DNA of 64,000 nt from Paraburkholderia phenoliruptrix (GTDB taxonomy: Bacteria > Pseudomonadota > Gammaproteobacteria > Burkholderiales > Burkholderiaceae), in the NCBI RefSeq assembly GCF_019511605.1, contig NZ_JAEUAV010000001.1, positions 186,001-250,000 on the forward strand, read 5' to 3'. The notes below the pieces were generated by a model. The model was given only the letters and a program-made list of their open reading frames with translations, did no database searches and was not told where the DNA came from. Within the stretch, counting starts at the first letter, position 1; every line of letters starts with the position of its first letter. The position numbers were made by a program, and so were the translations under genes. Below are positions 46,808 to 56,357 of this stretch, piece after piece.

Positions 46808-47716
46808 TCATTGCTGCGACGCCGACCTGACGAACTCGGCCAGATCGCGATTGAAGCGCTCGGCTTCCTCGATGAACGGCGCATGACCCGAGTCCGTGTA
46901 CACCTTGCTGACGACGCGGGGATTCAGTGCGGTCGCGCGAGCCAACGTGGCCCGCGTATTGACCAGCGCGTCCTCGGCGCCGTAGATGAAAAGCAGCGGT
47001 ACGCGGGCTTTGCCGAGCCCTTCTGCAGCGAACACCGTCATCGTCGGCACTTCTTTTTGCATGTCCCACGATGCCATCGCGGCGTTCGCGAGCAGCCGGT
47101 CGAATGTATCGGCGTCGGGCCGATGGTTGAAACACAGTCCGACGAAGGTGCGCTCGCCGTCCAGATGCGTCTTCAGATCCGGCGAATTCATGTCCCGGTA
47201 AACGTCGGGATGGTCGACAATCTGACCCGGCGCAAGCTCGACCACGCCGTCGACATACACAGCACCCGCAATCGCCCGATCGCCATACTTTGCGAGGTAG
47301 TTCGATATCACCACGCCGCCGAGCGACCAGCCGACCAAAACGGGCTTGCGCGCGTGTGAGCCCTGCACCACCGCTGCGAGGTCGTCTCCCCAACGGCTTC
47401 CGTCGTGATACGGCTCCCGGCCCGACGGCTTATCCGACAGACCGTGGCCGCGCAGATCGTACGTAATGATCCGGTATTGGCGCAATGCGGGGCTCTGCAC
47501 CTGCGCGTCCCAGTTCAGGCGGCTGCCGAGCAGCCCATGCACCAGGATGATAGGCGGGCCGTTCGGATCACCGCTTTCCTGAACCGCCAGCTTCACCCCA
47601 TCCGCCGATGTGACCATATAGCTGGTAGGCGCCGCTATCGCGTTGGATGCAGACGCAAGCAGGGTCGCCGCACACAACGCCGGGATCAAAAAGTGAGAGA
47701 ACGCTCGCAAGCTCAT
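46808..47716 (-). CDS. Exported alpha/beta hydrolase
   Basis: A 302-residue hydrolase. Residues 1-29 (SLRAFSHFLIPALCAATLLASASNAIA) are a Sec signal peptide. The fold shows HGLLGSRLNWD (oxyanion loop), DLRGHGLSD, nucleophile elbow GWSLGG and a late GHAPFIEEAERFN with the catalytic His. Substrate unknown; peroxidase-like and esterase relatives exist. RBS AGGAAAG precedes the ATG at 47716. It is the first gene of a two-gene unit with the haloacetate dehalogenase and is divergent from a MerR regulator. Confidence 0.87.
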   Translation of the reverse strand: MSLRAFSHFLIPALCAATLLASASNAIAAPTSYMVTSADGVKLAVQESGDPNGPPIILVHGLLGSRLNWDAQVQSPALRQYRIITYDLRGHGLSDKPSGREPYHDGSRWGDDLAAVVQGSHARKPVLVGWSLGGVVISNYLAKYGDRAIAGAVYVDGVVELAPGQIVDHPDVYRDMNSPDLKTHLDGERTFVGLCFNHRPDADTFDRLLANAAMASWDMQKEVPTMTVFAAEGLGKARVPLLFIYGAEDALVNTRATLARATALNPRVVSKVYTDSGHAPFIEEAERFNRDLAEFVRSASQQ

Positions 47717-47756
47717 TGTCTTTCCTGAAAGAGTACCAGTGAGCGCAGTGTCAACC

Positions 47757-47772
47757 CTCACACTGATGTGAG
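47757..47772. promoter_or_regulatory. Inverted repeat, probable MerR operator
   Basis: CTCACA-CTGA-TGTGAG is a perfect inverted repeat in the 86-bp gap between the divergent hydrolase and MerR genes. Read toward the hydrolase, TTGACT (47773-47778) and TTGACA (47749-47754) flank it, as -35 elements could; no convincing -10 was found. MerR proteins bind such repeats in or beside promoter spacers. Confidence 0.6.
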
Positions 47773-47802
47773 AGTCAAGCAAATTGTGCTAGTGTGCTCC
47801 TC

Positions 47803-48189
47803 ATGAAAAACACGCCTTCACGCGAACTGCTCACGATCGGACAACTCTCGCAACTCACCGGCGCGAGCGTGCGGTCCATCCGGCACTACGACGAACATGG
47901 TCTGCTCGCCTCGGTACGTGCGAGTAACGGCTACCGCATGTTCCCAGAGAAAGCAGTCACGCAGGTCAAGCAGATTCAGCGCATGATCGCGACCGGTTTC
48001 ACTATCGACGATATTCGTGGCTTTCCGGACTGCATGCTTCTGATCGAAGGCGCCCGCTCCTGCGACCAGATCACCGACGCCCAGCGAATGAGGCTCCAAG
48101 CTATCGAGCGGCAAATCGCGGACCTCGAAAAGCGTCGTGCGCGGCTCATCAAGACCTTGCTCGAAGGTGCGGTACCGCCCATCGACTGA
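47803..48189 (+). CDS. MerR family transcriptional regulator
   Basis: A 128-residue regulator. The winged helix (about 10-80; LTIGQLSQLTGASVRSIRHYDEHGLL) is typical MerR. A coiled-coil dimerisation helix follows (RMRLQAIERQIADLEKRRARLI). One cysteine (DCMLL) and a second (SCDQI) are present, but no metal-binding C-terminal motif of MerR/CueR type, so the effector is probably organic. It is divergent from the two hydrolases and likely controls them through the inverted repeat in the gap. Confidence 0.9.
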   Translation: MKNTPSRELLTIGQLSQLTGASVRSIRHYDEHGLLASVRASNGYRMFPEKAVTQVKQIQRMIATGFTIDDIRGFPDCMLLIEGARSCDQITDAQRMRLQAIERQIADLEKRRARLIKTLLEGAVPPID

Positions 48190-48466
48190 CGCGAAGCGCG
48201 GCACACAGAAATCGCCATCAAATAGGAACACTGCACGCTGTTCTTTCCTGCGCATATCCGCTCGCAGGCTACCTGAGCTCCGGTCACTGACACATTTTGT
48301 GCAGCGCACCCAAAGTGCGAGCAAAAAGTATCGGCGGCTTCCGTCTTTTGCAGTGGCTGGACATTGGCCGCGGCCACTACAGTTCTCGTCACCGTACGCC
48401 TGGTCTGCTCTGAATCGCAGCACCCGTATGGCGATGCCAAAGAACATTCCAAAAGCGGAGACGAGA
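48190..48466 (+). promoter_or_regulatory. Upstream region of the sugar-alcohol operon
   Basis: About 280 bp. Two GTGC(A/G)-like direct half-sites at 48299-48306 and 48315-48322, 16 bp apart, could be AraC-type binding sites. A perfect palindrome TGGCCGCGGCCA occurs at 48365-48376. The AraC regulator encoded inside the operon is the expected binder; this is inference. Confidence 0.4.
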
Positions 48467-49741
48467 GTGAAACCCATCCCATTGCTCACAGCTTGCGCGT
48501 TTCTGGGCGCAAGCGTTCCCATGCTCGCGACAGCACAGACCTGCAACGTTCCCGTGCTCAAGATGCTCGCCCAGAAGAGTCTCGGCCTGTCAGTCATGGA
48601 GAAGTCGCTGCCGGACTATCAAAAGCGCAGCGGCACCCGGATTGAAATCAACTACTTTGGCGAAAACGACCGCCGTTCGAAATCGCGACTCGACGCGTCA
48701 ACGGGCGCGGGTTCCTACCAGATCTATTACGTTGACGAGGCGAACGTCGCCGAATTCGCATCAGCGGGTTGGATCGTGCCGCTGCTGAAGTACTACCCGA
48801 AAGACGCCGACTACGACGACTTCCTGCCAGGCCGGCGCGCGGTAGCAAGCTATAAGGGTGTCGCGTATTTTGCTCCGCTGATCGGCGGGGGCGATTTCCT
48901 GTTCTACCGTCGCGACATTCTCGAGAAAGCGCATCTCCCGGTGCCGAAAACGCTCGACGAGCTCGTCGCGGACATCAAGAAGCTCAATGCCCCGCCTAAC
49001 ATGTACGGTTGGGTTGCACGCGGGCAACGCGGGTCCGGCATGAACGTGTGGCGCTGGGCGCCATTCATGCTCGCCGAGGGCGGGACCTGGACCGACAGGA
49101 ATCAGGCTCCATCCTTCAATTCGCCAGGCGCGGTGAAGGCGACGCAACTCTACCGGGATCTCTTCAAATACGCGCCCCCGGGTTCTTCGACGTACGACTG
49201 GAGCAACGCGCTCGAAGCGTTCCGCTCCGGCAAGGTCGCGTTCATGATCGAATCGACGCCGTTTGCCGACTGGATGGAAGATCCGACCAAATCCAGCGTG
49301 GCGGACAAGGTGGGATACGTCAGGCCGCCAGCACCGTTGCCGTCGGCAGCCTATGGTCATGGCCTCGCAATTTCTTCTGTCGGCGCGAAGGACGAATGCA
49401 CGCGTCAGGCGGCAGGCAAGTTCATTGCCTGGGCGACAGGCAAGGATCAGGAGCAGGCCCGCCTTCGCGACAACGTCTTTAGCGACTACAACCGCTCGAG
49501 CACGATAAAGAGCGATTACTTCCAGAAGCACGTCAAGCCGCAGATTCTCGCCGGCCTGAACGATACCAATCCGGTGACGAAGGTCACGATCTGGTCAAGC
49601 CCGCAGTGGCCGGATATCGGCGACAACCTCGGTATCGCGCTGGAGGAGGTGTTCACGGGTACGCAGCCGGACGTTCAGGCCACCTTGAACGACGCTGTTC
49701 AGTACGCTCGCGACGCAATGGAACATGGCGTGAAGAAGTAA
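48467..49741 (+). CDS. ABC transporter sugar-alcohol-binding protein (family 1 solute-binding)
   Basis: A 424-residue periplasmic binding protein for a sugar or polyol. The start is a GTG at 48467 (read MKPIPLLTACAFLGASV), chosen because GGAG lies 7 nt upstream and it gives a clean signal peptide (cleavage near ATA-QT); ATGs at 48428 and 48434 would put charged residues before it. The mature protein has the extracellular solute-binding family 1 pattern (YQIYYVDEANVAEFASAGWIVPL; AYGHGLAIS). It starts a seven-gene operon for uptake and use of a pentitol. Confidence 0.9.
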   Translation: MKPIPLLTACAFLGASVPMLATAQTCNVPVLKMLAQKSLGLSVMEKSLPDYQKRSGTRIEINYFGENDRRSKSRLDASTGAGSYQIYYVDEANVAEFASAGWIVPLLKYYPKDADYDDFLPGRRAVASYKGVAYFAPLIGGGDFLFYRRDILEKAHLPVPKTLDELVADIKKLNAPPNMYGWVARGQRGSGMNVWRWAPFMLAEGGTWTDRNQAPSFNSPGAVKATQLYRDLFKYAPPGSSTYDWSNALEAFRSGKVAFMIESTPFADWMEDPTKSSVADKVGYVRPPAPLPSAAYGHGLAISSVGAKDECTRQAAGKFIAWATGKDQEQARLRDNVFSDYNRSSTIKSDYFQKHVKPQILAGLNDTNPVTKVTIWSSPQWPDIGDNLGIALEEVFTGTQPDVQATLNDAVQYARDAMEHGVKK

Positions 49742-49852
49742 CGTGGGCGCCCCTTGCTTGCCGCACGCGTTGCGTCGCAAGGGGCACTGCAGATCCGGTC
49801 GTGGTCTCACGGGAACACTGAGTTCGCGGACTTTACGCTGTTGGAGAAGTCA

Positions 49853-50731
49853 ATGTTCAATCGGGGCAAAACAAGCCTTCCGTTCGTATTTCTCGGACCG
49901 CCTCTCGCGTTGATGGCGGTCCTCGGTCTGGTTCCTACCGTGGCCGCAATCAACCTCGCGCTGAAAAATCGCGTGCTGCGCTACCCGGACAGCGAGTACG
50001 TCTGGCTGCGCAATTTCCTGCGGCTCTTTTCGGATAGACGGTTCCTCAATTCCATCGAGGTATCGGCGATCTGGGAAATTGCCACGGTCGTCGGCTCGGT
50101 CGTGGTCGGCGTTCTGGTTGCAATCTATCTGTTCGAGCAGATTCATGGCCGGATGCGCAGTGTCATTTCGCTGTTGCTGATTGTGCCGGTGCTTCTACCG
50201 CGAGTGTCGGCGGCCTTCATCTGGAAGTTCATGTATTCGCCTCTTACAGGCATTCTTGGCTGGTTTCTTGGCCTGCTCGGAATCGGAAACACGGCGTTTC
50301 TGTCCGATCCGCACCTGGCGCTGTACGCGGTGGCACTCGTCGACATCTGGCAGTGGGGCTTGTTCTTCGCGGTCGTCGTACTGAAACTGCTCGAGACGCT
50401 GCCGCCCGAGCCGCTCGAGGCCGCCCGACTCGACTATGCGCGCACCTGGCAGGTCTACGCGTATATCGCATTGCCGATGCTGAAGGTGCCGATCATGAGT
50501 CTGGTGTTCATCAAGATGGTGGAATCGCTGCGCTCGTTCGATCTGGTCTACGTAATGACGAAAGGCGGACCGGGCATCACCACGGAAACCCTCGACATGT
50601 ATGCGTATTCGCAAGGTATCGGCTTGTCCGGAAAGGTCTCCTATGCGTCGAGTATGGCCGTGCTGATGATGGTTGCGACCACGGTGATTTTCACCTTCAT
50701 CTGGAAGCGGGTGAACAAATGGGAAGACTGA
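49853..50731 (+). CDS. ABC transporter permease, MalF/UgpA type
   Basis: A 292-residue inner-membrane protein with six helices. The EAA loop contacting the ATPase is LPPEPLEAARLDYARTWQVY. It pairs with the next permease to form the channel. ATG at 49853 with GGAG 6 nt upstream is preferred over the extended frame. 111 bp after the binding protein gene; overlaps the next gene by 13 bp. Confidence 0.92.
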   Translation: MFNRGKTSLPFVFLGPPLALMAVLGLVPTVAAINLALKNRVLRYPDSEYVWLRNFLRLFSDRRFLNSIEVSAIWEIATVVGSVVVGVLVAIYLFEQIHGRMRSVISLLLIVPVLLPRVSAAFIWKFMYSPLTGILGWFLGLLGIGNTAFLSDPHLALYAVALVDIWQWGLFFAVVVLKLLETLPPEPLEAARLDYARTWQVYAYIALPMLKVPIMSLVFIKMVESLRSFDLVYVMTKGGPGITTETLDMYAYSQGIGLSGKVSYASSMAVLMMVATTVIFTFIWKRVNKWED

Positions 50732-51531
50732 TCTCGCGCAGTACCGCATGGTCATTTGGCCTTGTGCTCGCAGTGGTCGCCGTGTTTCCGATATTTTGGG
50801 CGTTCCTCAATTCGCTGAAGAATCTGCTCGACATCGTCACGCCGACGCCGCGTTTCATTTTTTCGCCGACGCTCGAGAACTACCGACAGGTCGTGTCGAG
50901 CCCCGAGGTTCTGATCGGACTGGCAAACAGCCTTTCCATCGTAGGTCTTGCTGTCGTGCTCGGCGCGCTGCTTGGCGTTCCGGCTGCCTATGTCATCGCG
51001 CGCTATCACGTGCCGGGCAAGCGCGACATCCAGTTCTTCCTGTTGTCGCTGCGATTCCTGCCGCCGGTCGCGGTCGCCATACCGTTGATCGCTATCTGGG
51101 TCGACCTGGGACTTTACGACACGAAGTTCTCGATGGTGGTCACGTATCTGCTGGTCACGTTGTCGACCATTACATGGCTGTCCATTCCGGTATTTCAGCG
51201 CCTGCCTCGCGAGGTGGAAGAAGCCGCCACGTTGGACGGTTACGGCCCGTACGGCGTGTTCTGGCGCATTGCACTGCCGATCAGCGCAACCACGCTGATG
51301 GGCGGCATCGTGTTCAGCTTCGTACTGGTCTGGAACGAACTGATGATCGCACTCGCGTTGACATCGTCGAGAAGCGCGACGCTGCCGGTCGTTGCGTCCG
51401 CATTCACTTCGCTCGGGCAGGAGGTGCCGTGGGGCGTGATCAATGCATCCACCGTCCTGCTCGCTCTTCCTCCGATCATTTTTGTCGGCGTGCTGAGCCG
51501 GCTGTTGAATTCAATGCTCAAAGGCAAGTAA
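50719..51531 (+). CDS. ABC transporter permease, MalG/UgpE type
   Basis: A 270-residue inner-membrane protein with six helices, the second permease subunit. The EAA loop is [25 protein letters not shown]. It starts (ATG 50719) inside the 3' end of the previous permease gene, indicating translational coupling. It is followed 10 bp later by the dehydrogenase gene. Confidence 0.92.
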   Translation: MGRLISRSTAWSFGLVLAVVAVFPIFWAFLNSLKNLLDIVTPTPRFIFSPTLENYRQVVSSPEVLIGLANSLSIVGLAVVLGALLGVPAAYVIARYHVPGKRDIQFFLLSLRFLPPVAVAIPLIAIWVDLGLYDTKFSMVVTYLLVTLSTITWLSIPVFQRLPREVEEAATLDGYGPYGVFWRIALPISATTLMGGIVFSFVLVWNELMIALALTSSRSATLPVVASAFTSLGQEVPWGVINASTVLLALPPIIFVGVLSRLLNSMLKGK

Positions 51532-51541
51532 GGAGATCGTT

Positions 51542-52576
51542 TTGAAAGCCCTCGTACTCGAAGAAGCGCGCCAACTCGCGCTGCGCGATATCGACCTGCC
51601 GCTCGAAGTCGGTCCTCGCGACGTCAAGATCAAGATTCATACGGTTGGCGTTTGCGGTAGCGACGTCCATTACTACACGCACGGACGCATCGGACCATTC
51701 AAGGTCGAAGCACCGATGGTGCTGGGCCACGAAGCGTCGGGAACGGTGGTCGAAACCGGCCGCGAGGTCACGCACCTGCGGATGGGCGACCGCGTTTGCA
51801 TGGAGCCGGGCATTCCTTCGTTCGATTCGCCCGCGACGATGCGCGGCCTGTACAACCTGGACCCTGCGGTTCGTTTCTGGGCAACGCCGCCCATTCACGG
51901 TTGCCTCACGCCTTATGTCGTGCATCCCGCGGCATTCACCTTCCGGCTTCCCGACAATGTCTCGTTCGCCGAGGGCGCGATCGTCGAGCCACTGTCTATC
52001 GGGCTACAGGCCGCCAAGAAGGCTGCGATGAAACCCGGCGATGTCGCCGTCGTCATCGGCGCGGGGACAATCGGCGCGATGACCGCCCTCGCCGCACTGG
52101 CAGGCGGCGCGTCGCGCGTGATTCTGGCCGATGTGGTCAAGGAAAAGCTGGCTCTCTTCGCCGACAATCGGGCAGTGACGACAGTCAATGTGGCGCAGCA
52201 ACGGCTGGCCGATGTGGTTCGGGAAGTCACCACAGGCTGGGGTGCCGACGTCGTGTTCGAAGCGAGTGGCAACGCGAAGGTATTCGACGACCTGTTCGAT
52301 CTGCTTTGTCCCGGTGGCTGCGCGGTCCTGGTCGGGATGCCGGTCGACCGCGTGCCGCTTGACGTCGTCGCCATGCAGGCGAAAGAAGCGCGACTTGAAT
52401 CGGTGTTTCGCTACGCGAACATGTTTCCGCGCGCGCTCGCGCTCATCAGCTCGGGAATGATCGACGTGAAGCCGTTCATCTCGCGCAAGTTCGCGTTCGC
52501 CGACAGCCTGAGCGCGTTTGAAGAGGCGGCAGCCGGGCGCCCGGACAACGTCAAGATCCAGATCGAGATGGACTAA
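51542..52576 (+). CDS. Xylitol/sorbitol dehydrogenase-type zinc alcohol dehydrogenase
   Basis: A 344-residue medium-chain dehydrogenase. Start is a TTG at 51542 with AAGGAG 7 nt upstream; no ATG is near. Catalytic zinc ligands are C38 ([10 protein letters not shown]), H63 and E64 (GHEASG). The Rossmann loop is [17 protein letters not shown]. The lobe that normally holds four structural-zinc cysteines reads [19 protein letters not shown] with no such set, as in many xylitol dehydrogenases. It should oxidise xylitol (or D-arabitol/sorbitol) to the ketose with NAD+. Its place next to xylulokinase points to D-xylulose as product. Confidence 0.88.
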   Translation: MKALVLEEARQLALRDIDLPLEVGPRDVKIKIHTVGVCGSDVHYYTHGRIGPFKVEAPMVLGHEASGTVVETGREVTHLRMGDRVCMEPGIPSFDSPATMRGLYNLDPAVRFWATPPIHGCLTPYVVHPAAFTFRLPDNVSFAEGAIVEPLSIGLQAAKKAAMKPGDVAVVIGAGTIGAMTALAALAGGASRVILADVVKEKLALFADNRAVTTVNVAQQRLADVVREVTTGWGADVVFEASGNAKVFDDLFDLLCPGGCAVLVGMPVDRVPLDVVAMQAKEARLESVFRYANMFPRALALISSGMIDVKPFISRKFAFADSLSAFEEAAAGRPDNVKIQIEMD

Positions 52577-52579
52577 GCC

Positions 52580-53755
52580 ATGGCCAAAATCGTCTGCAGG
52601 GGCCTCACGAAACGTTACGACGGCGGGCCGCCAGTGCTGCATCCGCTCGATATGGAGATCCGCGACAGCGAGTTCGTGGTGTTGCTCGGGCCATCCGGAT
52701 GTGGCAAGTCCACGATGCTTCGCATGATTGCAGGTCTCGAAGCTATCACGGGCGGAGAACTCGCAATTGGTGACACCGTCGTGAACGACTTGCCGGCGCG
52801 CGAGCGTAACGTCGCAATGGTGTTTCAGAACTACGCGCTATATCCGCACATGACTGTGTATGACAACGTCGCGTTTGGCCTGCGCCGGCTCAAGGTGCCG
52901 GCTGCAGAGATCGACCGTCGCGTGCGGGAAGTCGCTGCGATGCTGAACCTCGACGCGTTGCTCGATCGCAAACCGCGCGCAATGTCGGGCGGCCAGCAGC
53001 AGCGCGCTGCGATCGCCCGGGCAATGATCAAGACGCCAGAGGTGTTCCTTTTCGATGAGCCGCTGTCCAACCTCGACGCGAAACTGCGAGCCCAGTTGCG
53101 AGGCGACATCAAGCGGCTACACCAGCGCCTGAGAACCACGACAGTGTATGTGACGCATGACCAATTGGAGGCCATGACGCTCGCCGACCGGGTGATTCTG
53201 ATGCGCGGCGGGCGTATTGAGCAGGCCGGCACGCCATCCGATCTCTACCATTTCCCGCGAACGCTGTTCGCCGCCGGGTTCATCGGCACACCCGCCATTA
53301 ATGTCATATCCGGGACGATCGAACGGACAGGTGAAACGTGCTTCGTGCAGGTGCAGGGGCAGCGCTGGGCGCTACCCGGGCCGCGTTTCGCAGGACTGCA
53401 GGACCGCCAGGCGGTGAAACTGGCGATCCGGCCAAATTATCTGAAGGTGGCATCCGCAGACGACGAGTCCGGCTCGCTGAGGCTTCGCGGCAAAGTGGAA
53501 CTGATCGAACTGCTGGGCGCAGAGGCGCTCGTCACCTTCGAATCCGGCGGCGAACGCCTGGCCGCGCTGGTGCCGGCGGACGAGCTACCCGAGCTGAATA
53601 GCGTGGTAACGTTTCAGTTCAAGGTAGCCGACCTGCACGTTTTCGACGCGCAGACGGAGCAGAACGTCTCGTTGCCTGTTGCTGAGAGCACCGGAACAAC
53701 GCACGCAGCTTCGTCACATCAGGATGCGGGAGTACAGGGAGCGGCTTTGCATTAA
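52580..53755 (+). CDS. ABC transporter ATP-binding protein, MalK/UgpC type
   Basis: A 391-residue ATPase subunit. Walker A GPSGCGKS (37-44), Q loop VFQNYALYPHM, signature MSGGQQQR, Walker B VFLFDEPLSNLDAK and switch THDQLEAM are all intact. The C-terminal OB-fold regulatory domain (about 240-370) is typical of the carbohydrate MalK group. It starts 3 bp after the dehydrogenase stop. It drives the two permeases of this operon. Confidence 0.94.
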   Translation: MAKIVCRGLTKRYDGGPPVLHPLDMEIRDSEFVVLLGPSGCGKSTMLRMIAGLEAITGGELAIGDTVVNDLPARERNVAMVFQNYALYPHMTVYDNVAFGLRRLKVPAAEIDRRVREVAAMLNLDALLDRKPRAMSGGQQQRAAIARAMIKTPEVFLFDEPLSNLDAKLRAQLRGDIKRLHQRLRTTTVYVTHDQLEAMTLADRVILMRGGRIEQAGTPSDLYHFPRTLFAAGFIGTPAINVISGTIERTGETCFVQVQGQRWALPGPRFAGLQDRQAVKLAIRPNYLKVASADDESGSLRLRGKVELIELLGAEALVTFESGGERLAALVPADELPELNSVVTFQFKVADLHVFDAQTEQNVSLPVAESTGTTHAASSHQDAGVQGAALH

Positions 53756-53799
53756 CAGAAGAAGACGCGGCGTCCAGACGGCCGAGGAGGAGAAGCGGT

Positions 53800-54678
53800 A
53801 TGAATCCAGACCTGGAGTTGGTGCACACGCGACGGGACGAGTCGTTCCGTGCCTGGGCGCACGACTATCCGCATACGGTAGCGAAATGGCACTTTCATCC
53901 CGAGTATGAAATTCACGTGATCCGGGCGTCCACCGGCAAGTTTTTTGTCGGTGATTTCATTGGTGACTTCGCGCCAGGCAACCTGGTGATCACCGGGCCG
54001 AATTTACCGCACAACTGGATCAGCGAAGTCGGCGAGCGCGAAACCGTGCCGTCACGCGACGTGGTTCTCCAGTTTTCGCGCGACGCGGTCGAACGCATGG
54101 TGGCCGCCTTCCCGGAATTGCACTCGATAGTCGGCCTGATCGACGATGCAGCGCGGGGAATACAGTTTCCTGACGCGGTGGGCTTGGCGATTGCGCCGAT
54201 GATGCTCGAGCTTGCTGTTTCGCACGGTTGTCGGCGCGTCGAATTGTTGATGTCGATCTTTGACAGGTTGTCGTCGTGCACCGAGCGCAGATTACTCGCG
54301 GGACCCGCATACGATGTCAACGCGCATCGCTACATGCAGTCCACGATCAATCAGGTGCTCTCGTACATTCAGCAGAACCTGCCGGGCACATTGCGCGAAG
54401 CCGATGTCGCCGAGCTTGCCGGCATGAGCGTGAGCACCTTCACACGCTTTTTCCGGCGACATACCGGGTGTACGTTCGTGCAGTACCAGAACCGGCTGCG
54501 GATCAACGAAGCGTGTGAGCTGCTTATGTGTTCGACGCTCAGCGTGACGGAGATCTGCTATCGCGTCGGCTTTAACAATCTGTCGAACTTCAATCGTCAA
54601 TTCCTTGCAACGAAGGCGATGCCGCCATCGAAGTTTCGCGCGCTGCATCAGCTTAACGAACACATGATCGCGGCTTGA
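53800..54678 (+). CDS. AraC family regulator of the sugar-alcohol operon
   Basis: A 292-residue regulator. The N-terminal cupin (about 20-160, WHFHPEYEIHVIRASTGKFFVGD) would bind the inducer. The C-terminal double helix-turn-helix (about 185-280) shows VAELAGMSVSTFTRFFRRHTGC and VTEICYRVGFNNLSNFNRQFL. RBS AGGAGGAGAAG is strong. Its position between the ATPase and xylulokinase genes suggests it activates this operon and is made with it. Confidence 0.92.
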   Translation: MNPDLELVHTRRDESFRAWAHDYPHTVAKWHFHPEYEIHVIRASTGKFFVGDFIGDFAPGNLVITGPNLPHNWISEVGERETVPSRDVVLQFSRDAVERMVAAFPELHSIVGLIDDAARGIQFPDAVGLAIAPMMLELAVSHGCRRVELLMSIFDRLSSCTERRLLAGPAYDVNAHRYMQSTINQVLSYIQQNLPGTLREADVAELAGMSVSTFTRFFRRHTGCTFVQYQNRLRINEACELLMCSTLSVTEICYRVGFNNLSNFNRQFLATKAMPPSKFRALHQLNEHMIAA

Positions 54679-54726
54679 CGTTTTGCTTCGGCAAGGCGAG
54701 CCGGCCGCAAAACCGGGACGACACTC

Positions 54727-56187
54727 TTGACATTCCTTGGAATCGACCTCGGGACCTCCGAGGTAAAAACGCTGCTCACAGACGACGAATCGCACACGAT
54801 CGCCACCGGCGGTGCACGACTCGAAGTCGAGCATATTCACCCCCACTGGTCCGAACAGAGCCCGCAGGCGTGGTGGCACGCCACGCTTGATGCAATCGCG
54901 CAGGTGCGGGCGGCCAATCCCGCAGGCTTTTCGGCGCTACGCGGTATCGGGTTATCTGGACAGATGCACGGCGCGACCCTGCTTGATCGCGCCGGTCAGG
55001 TGTTACGCCCGGCGATCCTGTGGAACGACACCAGGGCGTTTGCCGAATGTGTGGAACTCGAAGCGCTAGTCCCCGAGTCGCGCTCGATTACCGGCAACCT
55101 TGCGATGCCGGGTTTCACCGCGCCGAAACTGCTCTGGCTGTCCAAATATGAACCGGCGGTGTTCCGCGCAGCGCACAAGGTCCTGTTGCCCAAGGACTAC
55201 GTGGCGTGGCGGCTCACCGGTGAGTTCGTCTCCGAGATGTCCGATGCGTCGGGCACACTGTGGCTCGACGTCGCGAAGCGCGACTGGTCGGACAGGATGC
55301 TCGCCGCGACCGGGCTTTCGCGTGAGCACATGCCGAGGCTGGTAGAAGGCAGCGAGGCTGCGGCTCAATTGAACGATACATTGCGGCGCGAATGGGGCAT
55401 TGCGAGCCCAGTGCTGCTTTGCGGCGGTGCGGGCGATAACGCAGCAAGCGCGATCGGCATGGGCGTCGTCGACGCCGGTAGCGCGTTTCTGTCATTGGGC
55501 ACGTCTGGCGTGCTGTTTGCCGGGACCGACCGGTTTGCGCCGAATCCCGCCCAGGCGGTGCACGCGTTCTGCCATTGCCTGCCGGACCGCTGGCACCAGA
55601 TGAGCGTCATTCTGTCGGCGGCTTCGAGTCTCGCGTGGCTGTCCGGCGTGCTCAAGAAGGACGTCGTCGAGGCTGCCGGCCTGGCCGAGCAGGCCGACGC
55701 GCGGGGCGCACCGCTCTTCCTGCCGTACCTGAGCGGCGAGCGTACGCCTCACAATGACGCGAATGCGAAGGGTGTGTTCTGGGGGCTGACGGGCGCTCAC
55801 AGTGAGGCCGACCTTGCATACAGCGTTATGGAAGGCGTGGCGTTCGCGATGGCCGACGGCTACGCAGCGCTACAAAGCGCCGGGACGGCGCTGGACACGG
55901 CGTCTTTCATCGGAGGCGGCTCGCGTAGCCGTTTCTGGGCGAAGCTCTGCGCAACGGCCACAGGCGTTGCAATGCGCCGCCATCATGGCGGAGATGTGGG
56001 CGCCGCTTTGGGCGCTGCACGGCTTGCGCGGTTGGCCGTCACGAAAGAGAACATCAACGAGGTGTGCACGTCTCCCGCAACGATCGAGATATGCGAACCC
56101 GACGCAGCGCACCGGACCGTGACCGAGGACCGGCTCGCGCGGTATCGCAGGATCTACGCGGCGCTGAAAGACGAATTTTCGAGGTAA
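54727..56187 (+). CDS. xylB: Xylulokinase
   Basis: A 486-residue FGGY kinase that phosphorylates D-xylulose to D-xylulose 5-phosphate. Start is a TTG at 54727; the product begins MTFLGIDLGTSEVKTLL. ATP- and sugar-binding motifs include GLSGQMHGATLLD, WNDTRA and the catalytic base D237 in GGAGDNAASAIG. The C-terminal FGGY signature region is FIGGGSRSRFWAKLCATATG. It completes the pathway: uptake, oxidation to xylulose, phosphorylation. Confidence 0.93.
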   Translation: MTFLGIDLGTSEVKTLLTDDESHTIATGGARLEVEHIHPHWSEQSPQAWWHATLDAIAQVRAANPAGFSALRGIGLSGQMHGATLLDRAGQVLRPAILWNDTRAFAECVELEALVPESRSITGNLAMPGFTAPKLLWLSKYEPAVFRAAHKVLLPKDYVAWRLTGEFVSEMSDASGTLWLDVAKRDWSDRMLAATGLSREHMPRLVEGSEAAAQLNDTLRREWGIASPVLLCGGAGDNAASAIGMGVVDAGSAFLSLGTSGVLFAGTDRFAPNPAQAVHAFCHCLPDRWHQMSVILSAASSLAWLSGVLKKDVVEAAGLAEQADARGAPLFLPYLSGERTPHNDANAKGVFWGLTGAHSEADLAYSVMEGVAFAMADGYAALQSAGTALDTASFIGGGSRSRFWAKLCATATGVAMRRHHGGDVGAALGAARLARLAVTKENINEVCTSPATIEICEPDAAHRTVTEDRLARYRRIYAALKDEFSR

Positions 56188-56357
56188 GTGTCCAGCCGGA
56201 TTCACCTAACCCGGCGTTCCCGGTTGAGAGTGCCGATGTCTCTTGCCGGCCTTCCCGTCGCGCCGTTGCATTTTTCTGCGGGCGCGGCTCGGATTGCTGG
56301 CGAGGCTGCGCGCGGGCGCGCCGGCTCGCCACGCCCGACGAGCCGCGCGCCGCCCGA

